Of a stretch of DNA of 56,779 nt, positions 7,529 through 15,644 are shown in pieces (positions within the stretch are counted from its first letter, which is position 1; each line of letters begins with the position of its first letter). Source of the stretch: Herpetosiphonaceae bacterium (GTDB taxonomy: Bacteria > Chloroflexota > Chloroflexia > Chloroflexales > Kallotenuaceae). A program made the position numbers and the translations under genes. The DNA is taken from NCBI GenBank assembly GCA_013821605.1, contig JACDGP010000018.1, forward strand, positions 1-56,779, written 5' to 3'. Below the pieces are notes generated by a model that saw only the letters and a program-made list of their open reading frames with translations, searched no databases and was not told the DNA's origin.

Positions 7529-8638
7529 ATGCGACGCATTATCTATTTACCCTTTTTAGTAACAGTATGTCTCGCCGTCACCCTACTGCTACCTATTTCA
7601 CGCGCTCATGCCGAATCCGCAATGTGTTTCAAGGAAACAGGGCAGTGTATAAGCGGGCGCTTTCGTCAATATTGGGGGCAAAATGGCGGCCTGCCCGTCT
7701 TTGGCTTTCCGGTCACGCCCGCTCAGAACGAGCAAAACCGCGACACGGGCCAAACGTACCTTACGCAATGGTTTGAGCGCGCCCGCTTTGAACTCCATCC
7801 CGAGAACGCCGCGCCCTATGATGTGCTCCTCGGGCGGCTGGGCGCGGATCGCGTTATTCAGCAGGGCACCCCTTGGCTGCTCAACACAGCGCAAGGACCG
7901 AGCGAAGACATGGGAACCGCCCACGGCTGTCTCTTTTTCCGGCAGACAAAGCACTTCGTGTGTGACCAGGATATCTCTGGCGGTGAGCGACCGAGCTTCA
8001 AAACCTACTGGCTTCAGTATGGGCTGAACGACCGGCGCTTGAACGCGTATGATCGCAGCTTGGCACTCTTCGGCCTGCCGCTGACCGACGCCTTTACGAC
8101 CGTCAACGCTAACGGCGATTGGGTGATGGCGCAAATCTTCGAACGTGCCCGTTTTGAGTATCATGAGGACAACCCCGAGGCGTTCAAGGTGCTGTTGGGC
8201 TTGCTTGGCAACGAAATTCAGGCAAATCCGGGCGATGCGTGGGCGATTGCCCGCAAGACCCTGCCCGCCGATGTGCCGCTCTACCGCCCGAGCTATCTGC
8301 CGAAAGGCTTCGAACCCGGCGCGTTCCTAAGCTATGTGCGCCGCAATGATGCACGCTATGGGCTGATGTACGTGATGCCGGGCGGTAATCCTGCCTATGG
8401 CTTCGGGAAAAATCACATCCAGCTGAGTGTAGGACCTGTGGAAGGCCGTCCGCTCGGCTCACGCGAACCAATTATGGTGCATGGGATAACAGGCAAGCTG
8501 TACACGGGATCGCTGAACCCCCAGTACTGGGTCACGTGGCAGGAAGGCGGCTACACCTATCATGTCCAGGCGTTTGGGGACCAAGTGACGCGCGACGACA
8601 TGGTTCAAATGGTGCAAAGTTTGCAACCCGTGCGCTAA
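7529..8638 (+). CDS. Secreted protein with two FGLP/ERARFE modules and a DUF4367-like C-terminus
   Basis: 369 residues from ATG 7529, which has AGAGGAA just upstream; a GTG at 7514 is in frame but lacks a ribosome site. Signal peptide: RRIIYLPFLV...AHAES. Two copies of a roughly 80-residue module follow (about 33-112 and 122-225); each has FG(F/L)P(V/L)T, a spacer, then (W/I)FERARFE and LLG(R/L)LG. Conserved cysteines flank the first copy (CFKETGQC). The C-terminal domain (about 235-369), with PLYRPSYLPKGF at its start and HVQAFGDQVTRDDMVQM near its end, resembles the DUF4367 domains of anti-sigma factors. Probably cell-surface or secreted. Function unknown. Confidence 0.72.
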   Translation: MRRIIYLPFLVTVCLAVTLLLPISRAHAESAMCFKETGQCISGRFRQYWGQNGGLPVFGFPVTPAQNEQNRDTGQTYLTQWFERARFELHPENAAPYDVLLGRLGADRVIQQGTPWLLNTAQGPSEDMGTAHGCLFFRQTKHFVCDQDISGGERPSFKTYWLQYGLNDRRLNAYDRSLALFGLPLTDAFTTVNANGDWVMAQIFERARFEYHEDNPEAFKVLLGLLGNEIQANPGDAWAIARKTLPADVPLYRPSYLPKGFEPGAFLSYVRRNDARYGLMYVMPGGNPAYGFGKNHIQLSVGPVEGRPLGSREPIMVHGITGKLYTGSLNPQYWVTWQEGGYTYHVQAFGDQVTRDDMVQMVQSLQPVR

Positions 8639-8794
8639 ACCTGTACGTTCAGAGCGGAACGGAATACAACTACCTCGGTTTTCCATTGCTAGCAACGCGT
8701 CGGAGCCGGTCTCGACCACAACGTTTGCCCAATTCGTGATGTTGCATAACTCCTGTATCGGCGTAGGACTGAACCTATGGTTGAATCGAAAGTG

Positions 8795-8803
8795 TGATAT
8801 GAT
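8795..8803 (+). promoter_or_regulatory. Extended -10 promoter element of the phosphatase/DUF3090/SCO1664 operon
   Basis: TGATATGAT (TGn plus TATGAT) lies 38 bases before the ATG at 8841. No clear -35 is present. Confidence 0.38.
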
Positions 8804-8840
8804 CAACTAAGGCTGTGTGACCTGAAGGGAGTTCCGCCGG

Positions 8841-9512
8841 ATGACGCAGTTGCTGCTGATCCGCCATGGTATCAACGATATGGTTGGGCAAAAGAAGCTG
8901 GCAGGTCGGCTGCCGGGTGTCCATCTTAACGATGAAGGTAAACTGCAGGCGGAGGCCCTGGCCGAACGCCTACGTGATGTGCCTATTAGTGCAATTTATT
9001 GTAGTCCTTTGGAGCGCACACAGGAGACAGCAGTTCCCCTTGCACGGGTGAAAGCACTGCCGGTGCTGATCCGTGACGGGCTGAGTGAAGTCGATTACGG
9101 TGACTGGACCGGTCAGCTCATTGACGAGTTGAGTAAATTGGATCAGTGGCGGGTGGTGCAACTGTATCCCAATGGCATGCGTTTTCCCGGCGGCGACGGT
9201 ATGCGGGATATGCAGGCACGGATCGTTAACGAGCTTGAAGCTATTGCTGCAGACCACCCCCGCGAGATCGTAGCCGTCATATCGCACGCTGACTTAATTA
9301 AGGCTGCGCTGGCACACTACTTAGGTGTACATTTTGATTTGTTTCAGCGGATCGTCGTAAATCCAGCTTCGGTAAGCGGCATTATGCTGACGCGCTATGG
9401 ACCACACGTGTTCCGTATCAACGACGATGGCCCATTAAAGTTGGAGCCTGAAAAAGAAGAAACGAAGCCGGCTGGAGAAGACGGTCCGAGTGTGCAAGCG
9501 ACCCAACCTTGA
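8841..9512 (+). CDS. Histidine phosphatase, MSMEG_4193-type
   Basis: 223 residues. LLIRHGIND at the N-terminus holds catalytic His9; YCSPLERTQETA, EVDYGDWTG and AVISHADLIK complete the histidine-phosphatase fold. The RHG-I-N-D variant and the company of DUF3090 and SCO1664-type genes place it in the MSMEG_4193 group (TIGR03848) of putative phosphomutases. The C-terminus ends in an acidic, Lys/Glu-rich tail. First gene of a three-gene operon with gaps of 39 and 23 bases. In actinobacteria this trio often sits near the mycothiol ligase gene; here the next gene is an unrelated, convergent glycosyltransferase. Substrate unknown. Confidence 0.88.
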   Translation: MTQLLLIRHGINDMVGQKKLAGRLPGVHLNDEGKLQAEALAERLRDVPISAIYCSPLERTQETAVPLARVKALPVLIRDGLSEVDYGDWTGQLIDELSKLDQWRVVQLYPNGMRFPGGDGMRDMQARIVNELEAIAADHPREIVAVISHADLIKAALAHYLGVHFDLFQRIVVNPASVSGIMLTRYGPHVFRINDDGPLKLEPEKEETKPAGEDGPSVQATQP

Positions 9513-9551
9513 TTTGGGCTGGCAGTACACCCTACGATAGTTTGAGGAGAT

Positions 9552-10115
9552 ATGCCCGAGTTTACCTATGATTTTGATCCAGTTGACCAGATAACGGTTG
9601 GTGCTGTTGGACAGCCTGGCCAGCGCACATTTTACCTGCAGGCTCGTCGTGGCCGCAGCCAAATCTCGTTTGTGGTCGAGAAAGAGCAAGTCGGTGCACT
9701 TGCTGATGCAGTTGAACAGCTACTCGAAAGCCTTGCCGAAAAAAATCCGCTTCTGAGTACTTCAGAAGATATGATCGCCTTTGCGAACATGGATCTGCGC
9801 GAGCCACTTGAAGAAGCCTTCCGAGTTGGCCAGCTTGGTCTCGGCTACGACGAAGGGCGTGATCTGTTGATCATTATTGCGCAAGAGCTGGGTGGTAGAA
9901 GCGACGATGAGGAAGCAAACGAAGGTGAAGCGGAGCGTCTCGAAACGGCACGGCTCACCTTCCGGCGTGAGCAGGGCCGGGCCTTAGCACAGCGTGGCAA
10001 CGAAGCCGTTACCAAAGGCCGGCCCCGCTGTCCACAATGTGGCGAACCGATGAATCCGGAAGGGCATTTTTGTCCGAAACGTAACGGTCATCGCGTCGAG
10101 GCGGTCGAGGGTTAA
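9552..10115 (+). CDS. DUF3090 family protein with C-terminal zinc ribbon
   Basis: 187 residues. The start PEFTYDFDPVDQITVG and the LQARRGRSQISFVVEKEQV segment are characteristic of DUF3090 (TIGR03847). The last 20 residues carry RCPQCGEPM and a later Cys and His (HFCPKRNGH), a probable zinc-binding treble of the rubredoxin-like kind. GAGGAG lies 4 bases before the ATG. It is the middle gene of the trio with a histidine phosphatase and a kinase-like protein, which suggests a joint pathway, but no biochemical role is known to me. Confidence 0.88.
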   Translation: MPEFTYDFDPVDQITVGAVGQPGQRTFYLQARRGRSQISFVVEKEQVGALADAVEQLLESLAEKNPLLSTSEDMIAFANMDLREPLEEAFRVGQLGLGYDEGRDLLIIIAQELGGRSDDEEANEGEAERLETARLTFRREQGRALAQRGNEAVTKGRPRCPQCGEPMNPEGHFCPKRNGHRVEAVEG

Positions 10116-10138
10116 GCGGTTGTAATCGAGGGAGCAGG

Positions 10139-10882
10139 ATGGAGGACGAACAACCCACCGCCGTAACCGTGGATCGGGTACTAGAGCTACTAGCCCATGG
10201 TGAACTCGAATTGACCGGTCTCATGCCCGATTCATCAAACTATACCTTTCTAACCGAGATCAAGGATGAGGCGGTCTCCGCCTTGGCAATCTATAAGCCA
10301 CGTCGTGGGGAACGGCCGTTGTGGGACTTTCCCCGTGGTACGCTGTGCCGCCGCGAAGCCGCCGCTTTTGCAGTAAGTACGGCATTAGGCTGGAATATTG
10401 TGCCACCAACCGTGCTACGTGATACCGAGCCACATGGTATTGGCTCGTTACAGCTCTATATTGAGAATGATCCCGAGGTCCATTACTTTGCCTTGCGCGG
10501 CGATTATGATGAAGAGTTTAAGCGCATAGCGGCCTTTGATATCCTGGTCAACAACGCCGACCGCAAGGGTGGTCATATTTTGCTTGGCAGCGATGGCCGA
10601 ATTTGGGGCATCGACCATGGCATCACCTTTCACGCCGATCCCAAGCTTCGTACCGTGATTTGGGAATATGCCGGACAACCTATTCCCGACCAGCTTGTTG
10701 CTGACTTGAAGCTCCTCAAGGAGCGCACGGCAGATGCCGGCGATTCATTACCGGGCTTGCTCACTGAATTACTCGATAAACCGGAGATTGTGGCCTTCCG
10801 TCGCCGGCTCGATCGCCTGATCCAGCGTCCTCAATTCCCTACGCCCGGTGGTGGGCGATCAATGCCCTGGCCACCGATCTAA
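10139..10882 (+). CDS. SCO1664 family protein (PI3/4-kinase-like fold)
   Basis: 247 residues, matching the TIGR03843/SCO1664 family, which is distantly related to phosphatidylinositol 3-/4-kinases. FDILVNNADRKGGHIL carries a catalytic-loop-like Asp141 and GIDHG a metal-binding-loop-like Asp159, the counterparts of the kinase HRD and DFG motifs. An upstream Lys in LAIYKPRRGE could contact nucleotide. The gene ends 4 bases inside the convergent glycosyltransferase gene. Phosphotransfer to a protein or small molecule is inferred only from the fold. Together with the phosphatase at 8841 it could make a kinase/phosphatase pair. Confidence 0.85.
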   Translation: MEDEQPTAVTVDRVLELLAHGELELTGLMPDSSNYTFLTEIKDEAVSALAIYKPRRGERPLWDFPRGTLCRREAAAFAVSTALGWNIVPPTVLRDTEPHGIGSLQLYIENDPEVHYFALRGDYDEEFKRIAAFDILVNNADRKGGHILLGSDGRIWGIDHGITFHADPKLRTVIWEYAGQPIPDQLVADLKLLKERTADAGDSLPGLLTELLDKPEIVAFRRRLDRLIQRPQFPTPGGGRSMPWPPI

Positions 10883-12096
10883 GGATTGAGGGCGTGGATA
10901 AACCGGTGCGCTACGTCCTCCCAGCGGCACTCCCGTAACACGAAGTCACGGCCATTCTGCCCGAGGCGTGGGCCGACTCGGGAATCAAGCAGCCGGTCTA
11001 GACAGGCGTCAAACTCTCGGTAGGAGCGAAACCATAAGCCCGCGTTGGCCTGTCGGCAATGATCGACGGTCACGGCACAATCGGCGTGAACCAATGCCGG
11101 GGTCCCATGCAACCATGCTTCCATGACCACCAGCGAATAGCTTTCAAGTACACTCGGCATACAAAAGATGTCAGCCGCCGCATAAGCACTGTATTTTTCG
11201 GCCTCGCTCACGAAGCCTAGGTCATAAATCCAGGGACGGAGGGCCGGTGGAACGTGCAGTTGCCCTGCACCGGCGACAAGTAGTTGTGGTTGTGGGCCAT
11301 GCTCCGCCCAGCGGCGCTCCAGGTAGGCCAGGAGCAGTGGGAAGTTCTTGGTATGATCTCGGCGTCCCATGAAGAACAGCAGTGGTCCTGCTAGTCCGTG
11401 GGCACGGCGAAAGGCTAGCCCATCGCCTTGGGCGGTCAGGTCAATCCCTTCGCCGACGATGGGGCAGCGAGTTGTGGGCCGCCCGCTGATTTGCTGGATA
11501 AGCTGTACTTCGGCCCGGCTGTTAGCCATGATGAGCGGAACGCTACACAAAAGGTGGCGGGTCGTCATGTACCGCGCGTAGGGTTCATCATGCAGACAAG
11601 GAATGAGCGCTGCGTGGTCGCCGGCCAACTGTGCGCCGAAAAAGGTGGTCGGAAAGGCATATAAAAAGAAGACCCAACGCCGGCTAAGCCGCTCGGCTTC
11701 AAGCGTCGCAAGCAATTCATCACTGCTTGCCAACGACTCAAGCAGGTGCCATTCATGAATCGAGCACTTGTCTAAGCCAAAACGTGCGGGTGCTCGGCGA
11801 ACAAGTGGCGGTAAATGCCCACAGGTTGCGGGAAAGCGCCGCACGGGAATACCATCCACGGTCGACCAGCCTACTGGATAATAGGGTGCAAGCGGTGTAC
11901 GAGCGTCCCGCGCTGTCGTCGTCCATACCTCGACCTCAACACCCGCCTGCTGCAATGCCTGGACTAGCTGTCTGGCGTGAGCTTCCGCTCCCCCGGCGGT
12001 ATCGGGACCATACCATGGTAGGACGATGGTGACCGGCATATCGAGGGCTGGCGTAACGTCTGCTTGAACCGCTGGTTCCCTGGAGCTAGCGGTCAT
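10879..12096 (-). CDS. GT4-family glycosyltransferase
   Basis: 405 residues. The N-terminal half opens with IVLPWYGPDTAGGAEAHARQL, the usual acceptor-side Gly-rich loop of GT-B enzymes; the C-terminal half has LLFFMGRRDHTKNF and the E-x7-E motif ESYSLVVMEAW for nucleotide-sugar binding. No membrane segments, so it is likely peripheral on the cytoplasmic side. The start overlaps the end of the upstream small gene by 11 bases, which implies coupled translation. It probably builds an envelope glycan together with its two small upstream neighbours; donor and acceptor sugars are unknown. Confidence 0.88.
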   Translation of the reverse strand: MTASSREPAVQADVTPALDMPVTIVLPWYGPDTAGGAEAHARQLVQALQQAGVEVEVWTTTARDARTPLAPYYPVGWSTVDGIPVRRFPATCGHLPPLVRRAPARFGLDKCSIHEWHLLESLASSDELLATLEAERLSRRWVFFLYAFPTTFFGAQLAGDHAALIPCLHDEPYARYMTTRHLLCSVPLIMANSRAEVQLIQQISGRPTTRCPIVGEGIDLTAQGDGLAFRRAHGLAGPLLFFMGRRDHTKNFPLLLAYLERRWAEHGPQPQLLVAGAGQLHVPPALRPWIYDLGFVSEAEKYSAYAAADIFCMPSVLESYSLVVMEAWLHGTPALVHADCAVTVDHCRQANAGLWFRSYREFDACLDRLLDSRVGPRLGQNGRDFVLRECRWEDVAHRFIHALNP

Positions 12097-12445
12097 GCCG
12101 TGCAGCCTGGAGACGTGATGTTTCTCCTTGCAGGGCGGCTGCTAGTGCTGCTAGGTCAATGAGAGTATCAGCTACGGCTGCGTTCCACTCATTTTGCTGC
12201 CCAACGACTGGATCGACTGCCGCGCTCACGCCACGTCGTACTGCTCGGTTGATCAGTGTCCACAATCGTTCATACATCGTGCGTCCGATCAAGGGTGGGC
12301 TTCCAATGACCCGGCTCGTTTCGCGCAGTTGAGGCTCTAGTTCGCTGAACTGCAATAATGGGAAAGACGGCTCAGCTGAACCGCTCTGTGTAATCGTACG
12401 CACCTCCGCCATGAGCTCGTCGACGGAAATGCTAGTGCGGTTCAT
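12086..12445 (-). CDS. Small helical protein of a glycosyltransferase operon (paralogue of the next gene)
   Basis: 119 residues from ATG 12445, which overlaps the upstream gene by 14 bases; the longer frame would start inside that gene without need. It has a disordered N-terminal half and a C-terminal helix pair, LINRAVRRGVSAAVDPVVGQQNEWNAAV, which clearly resembles the same region of its neighbour (LVRRALRFYLEPIVQQQNSYNAAV). Similar (R)RxxPxxxQQNxxNAAV segments are, to my knowledge, found at the N-termini of envelope glycosyltransferases and methyltransferases. Probably an adaptor or scaffold for the GT4 enzyme; that is inference. Confidence 0.6.
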   Translation of the reverse strand: MNRTSISVDELMAEVRTITQSGSAEPSFPLLQFSELEPQLRETSRVIGSPPLIGRTMYERLWTLINRAVRRGVSAAVDPVVGQQNEWNAAVADTLIDLAALAAALQGETSRLQAARHDR

Positions 12446-12845
12446 TTGGCAACGTCTCGCTTTCCGCTGTGGCCTGCAGGCGCGCAACTTCGTTGGCCAA
12501 AGCTTGTTGAGCCTGGTAGAGTAAGCTCACCGCTCGAGCAACCGCAGCATTATAGCTGTTTTGCTGCTGCACAATCGGTTCGAGGTAAAAGCGAAGTGCC
12601 CGGCGGACCAGGCGCTGCACAAAAACCTCGATTCGCTGGCGCGGGGTATGCCACGTCAGCGGCCAGTGCACACTCACAGCGCGCAAAGCCTCAACCTCGG
12701 CAACGCTTTCGGCCAGAGCAACAGTATCGACGCCCAAAGCCAGATGACGCGAATTGTCATCCTGCAGACCCTGTGCCGCTCGGACCTCAGCCCGCAACTG
12801 TGCCAAGACCGCGCCGACATCGAGTGCTACCTCGTCCATGCTCAT
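12432..12845 (-). CDS. Small helical protein, tandem paralogue of the neighbouring gene
   Basis: 137 residues. The ATG at 12845 follows GGAGAGGGG at good spacing; an ATG two codons on is possible. The N-terminal half is acidic and helical (EVALDVGAVLAQLRAEVRAA), the middle has HTPRQRIEVFVQRLVRR, and the rest holds the LEPIVQQQNSYNAAVARAV helix shared with the next gene, then a heptad-like EVARLQA stretch, a likely coiled coil. No signal peptide. It lies between the S41 peptidase (19-base gap) and its paralogue, all one operon. Function unknown. Confidence 0.6.
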   Translation of the reverse strand: MSMDEVALDVGAVLAQLRAEVRAAQGLQDDNSRHLALGVDTVALAESVAEVEALRAVSVHWPLTWHTPRQRIEVFVQRLVRRALRFYLEPIVQQQNSYNAAVARAVSLLYQAQQALANEVARLQATAESETLPNEPH

Positions 12846-12864
12846 CCCCTCTCCACCCATTCGG

Positions 12865-14151
12865 CTAGCGGGCTACAAAGGGCGAAGGTCCCTCGCCGCG
12901 ATTGGCACTCACTCCTAAAAGGTTCATGGCCCGCTGGAGTTGAACGTCTTTGGTATTCAAGATATCGGCTGACGACATCCCTTTAATGTCACGGGGTGTA
13001 AGTGCGCGCACTCCAGCCGGTAGGGCAACCGTGATGTCGGGCGAGACGCCTTCGCGCCGCAGCGAACGGCCTTGCGGTGTACGCCATTGTCCAACCCCAA
13101 TCCAGACGGCCGAGCCATCGGGTAGCTGCGACGAGTTGAGGACCGTGCCGGTACCAAAGGTCGGGACCCCCAGCACCGTCGCGCGACTATATTCTTGCAA
13201 CGTCGCCGCAAAGATTTCGGAGGAGGAGGCTGAGCCACCATTAATGAGTACCACCATCGGCAGCTTGAGCTCGGGATGATCATTAATTGCTCGCTCTAGC
13301 TTCTCAGGACCATTACGTTGCTCCTGACGTAGAACGATCTGGCCTTTGGGAATGAAGAGGCTCGTTACCCCCACCGCTTCATCCAATAAACCACCGGGGT
13401 TGTCTCGCACATCTAAGATAATCGCGCGAGCTCCGGCTTGCTTCGCTTCGTTGACGCGATCCTGCATTGCTTGGGTCGCATTTTTGGCAAACTGGTTTAA
13501 GCGAACATAGGCGACTTTGTCAGGTAACATGCTCCATGAGGTCGAGGGAATGGTTACGGCAGCGCGAGTAATGGTAAGATCCTTGGTTAACTCTTCACCT
13601 AGATGGCGAATCGTGATCGTTACAGGCGTCCCTGGCTTACCGCGAATCTCCGCTACTACCTCTGCAATCGTCAGTCCTTCGGTGGTCTTGCCATTGACTT
13701 TGACGATCACATCACCGGACTTTACACCCGCAGCTTCGGCAGGAGATCCTTCAATGGGTGATACAATCGTCGGTACACCGCCTTCTATGTCGACATAGGC
13801 CCCAATGCCCTCGAAGGAACCGGCCAGTTGCTCTTGTTCCCGCTTGACTTGCTCGACAGTCTCGTAACGTGTATGGCCCTGATCGCCTAGCGAGTCGAGC
13901 ATGCCATTAATCGCCCCGGTAATCATCTGGTCTGGCTTGATCGCAGTGGGATCAACGAAGCGATCTTGTGCTAGATGCCAAACGCGCCAAAAGTCAGCAA
14001 ACCGACTGCAAATCTCTTTCGATTCGGTGCAGTTACCAGTTTGGGTTTCTTGCCCGCGCACATAGCCAAGCCCGGTGCTGACCGAGAGCATCAAGCACAT
14101 CACGACTGCCACTATCCAAAGCGGGGGGCGCCACATCGCTACCCTGCGCAT
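12865..14151 (-). CDS. S41 (C-terminal processing) peptidase with PDZ domain; catalytic Lys position is Thr
   Basis: 428 residues; AAGGAG 6 bases before the ATG. An N-terminal membrane anchor or signal (WIVAVVMCLMLSVSTG), a CtpA-type linker with the MITGAINGMLDSLGD segment, a PDZ domain (about 110-195, with SPAEAAGVKSGDVI) and an S41 core follow. The nucleophile is Ser309 in GGSASSSEI. The canonical dyad Lys, 25 residues on in TFGKG, is Thr334 here (TFGTG), and the third conserved Asp (QD) is Glu320. The fold and substrate site look intact, so it may be inactive, use another base, or belong to a lineage-specific subgroup. Exported, on the outer face of the membrane. Head of a leftward operon with the glycosyltransferase. 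Confidence 0.88.
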   Translation of the reverse strand: MRRVAMWRPPLWIVAVVMCLMLSVSTGLGYVRGQETQTGNCTESKEICSRFADFWRVWHLAQDRFVDPTAIKPDQMITGAINGMLDSLGDQGHTRYETVEQVKREQEQLAGSFEGIGAYVDIEGGVPTIVSPIEGSPAEAAGVKSGDVIVKVNGKTTEGLTIAEVVAEIRGKPGTPVTITIRHLGEELTKDLTITRAAVTIPSTSWSMLPDKVAYVRLNQFAKNATQAMQDRVNEAKQAGARAIILDVRDNPGGLLDEAVGVTSLFIPKGQIVLRQEQRNGPEKLERAINDHPELKLPMVVLINGGSASSSEIFAATLQEYSRATVLGVPTFGTGTVLNSSQLPDGSAVWIGVGQWRTPQGRSLRREGVSPDITVALPAGVRALTPRDIKGMSSADILNTKDVQLQRAMNLLGVSANRGEGPSPFVAR

Positions 14152-14175
14152 AATCTACTCCTTGCTGCCACTTCA

Positions 14176-14204
14176 ACTATACTTGTTTCCGATACTCGTC
14201 GCAA
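14176..14204 (-). promoter_or_regulatory. Promoter of the S41 peptidase operon
   Basis: On the minus strand TTGCGA (14204-14199) and TATAGT (14181-14176) are separated by 17 bases. The predicted start of transcription is near 14169, 18 bases before the ATG at 14151. It sits in the short divergent region shared with the sbcD-like gene. Confidence 0.55.
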
Positions 14205-14245
14205 CATGTGTCGCCATATCCTAAAAAAGGAGCTTGAACTGCTGT

Positions 14246-15478
14246 ATGCCTAAAATCCTGCACGTGGCCGATATCCATATCGGCATGGAAAATTATGGTC
14301 GCATTGATCCGGCAACCGGCCTGCATAGCCGGCTCGTGGACTTTCTCGACCGCTTGGACGAGGTGTTGGACTACGCCCTCGCTACAGAACCGGTCGATCT
14401 TGTCTTGATTGCCGGCGACATTTATAAGTCGCGCCAACCTAATCCTACGCATCAACGCGAGTTTGCGCGTCGTGTACGCCGGATTGCAGAAGCAGGTATT
14501 CCGCTCGTGCTCCTGACGGGCAACCATGACGTACCGGCGGCCAGCGGTCGAGCACACTCCGTCGAGATTTTCGGCACGCTCCAAATTGCTCATGTCATTA
14601 TTGCCGACCGTCTGCGCACCTATACTGTTCCTACGCAGGGCGGACCGGTTCAGATCGTTACCGTGCCTTGGCTTAACCGCCAGTCGCTGCTAACCAAGGA
14701 CGATCTGCAGGGCCTGCCGATGAGCGCGGTCGAAACTGAAATGATTAGTCGCGTTGAGCGGTGGCTTGAGGAGATCATGCCGACGCTTGACGCTAACATT
14801 CCAACCATGCTGACCTTTCATGGGACCATCGGTGGCGCAACGTATGGGGCCGAGCGTTCAATTATGCTGGGCCATGATTTGGTGTTGCCACGATCGGTCG
14901 TCGCACAACCGGGTATAGACTACATCGCGCTAGGGCATATCCACAAGCACCAGTTGGTCGGTGATAACCCACCGGCAGTCTATCCAGGCAGCCTGGAACG
15001 CATCGACTTTGGTGAAGAGCGCGAACCAAAAGGCTTTGTAATGGTCGACTTACACAAAGATCGTACCACCTGGCGCTTTATCGAGGTCCACGCCCGTCCC
15101 TTTGTCACCATTGAGGTCGATGTCCGCAATCACCCCGATCCACAGCAGCGCGTATTGCATGCGCTCCAAAAGCGTGAGGTGGCCGGTGCTGTCGTCCGGA
15201 TGCTGGTGGAATGTAAGACCGAGCAACGAGCACTGCTCGACGAACGAGCGCTGCGGGAGGCGGTTGAGGCCGCTGGGGCGTCCTACGTGGCGGCAGTTGT
15301 GATCGAGGCTGAGCGCATTCAGCGTAGCCGCTTTGCTGCCGTCGCGGATGAGCTGCGCGGTGGGACAACCCCGCGCCGCGCTTTGGAGCTCTACCTTGAG
15401 TCAAAACAGGTGACTGCCACCCGTCAGGCGCAGTTGCTGGATGCCTTTGACCATTTGCAAGATGAACCGGAGGAGTAA
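14246..15478 (+). CDS. sbcD: SbcD/Mre11-type DNA exonuclease subunit
   Basis: 410 residues. All metallophosphoesterase motifs are present in order: ADIHIG, IAGDIYKS, TGNHDVP, TFHGTIG and LGHIHKH, which bind two Mn ions and catalyse phosphodiester cleavage. A C-terminal capping-like region and a helical tail (about 290-410) fit SbcD. Start: ATG 14246 with AAGGAG 13 bases upstream; a TTG at 14234 is too close to that site. The ATPase partner SbcC, usually adjacent, is not in this window. Expected to act with SbcC on DNA ends and hairpins; a solitary nuclease role cannot be excluded. Confidence 0.82.
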   Translation: MPKILHVADIHIGMENYGRIDPATGLHSRLVDFLDRLDEVLDYALATEPVDLVLIAGDIYKSRQPNPTHQREFARRVRRIAEAGIPLVLLTGNHDVPAASGRAHSVEIFGTLQIAHVIIADRLRTYTVPTQGGPVQIVTVPWLNRQSLLTKDDLQGLPMSAVETEMISRVERWLEEIMPTLDANIPTMLTFHGTIGGATYGAERSIMLGHDLVLPRSVVAQPGIDYIALGHIHKHQLVGDNPPAVYPGSLERIDFGEEREPKGFVMVDLHKDRTTWRFIEVHARPFVTIEVDVRNHPDPQQRVLHALQKREVAGAVVRMLVECKTEQRALLDERALREAVEAAGASYVAAVVIEAERIQRSRFAAVADELRGGTTPRRALELYLESKQVTATRQAQLLDAFDHLQDEPEE

Positions 15479-15603
15479 GCGACGTACTGCTGTCTACCAC
15501 CTTATAGATGTTTTATGGATCGTAAGGTGTACGGAAAGGTCGGCGCGCTACAGTGGGCAGACATCGCATTACACGGCATAGGGACGATCATAGAGTGCGA
15601 TCC

Positions 15604-15612
15604 TGCTATACT
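15604..15612 (+). promoter_or_regulatory. Extended -10 promoter element of the CruF-like gene
   Basis: TGCTATACT (TGn plus TATACT) lies 33 bases before the GTG start. No convincing -35 is seen. Confidence 0.4.
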
Positions 15613-15644
15613 GCTTTTGTGAACAAAAGTACAAATGGGGAGAC

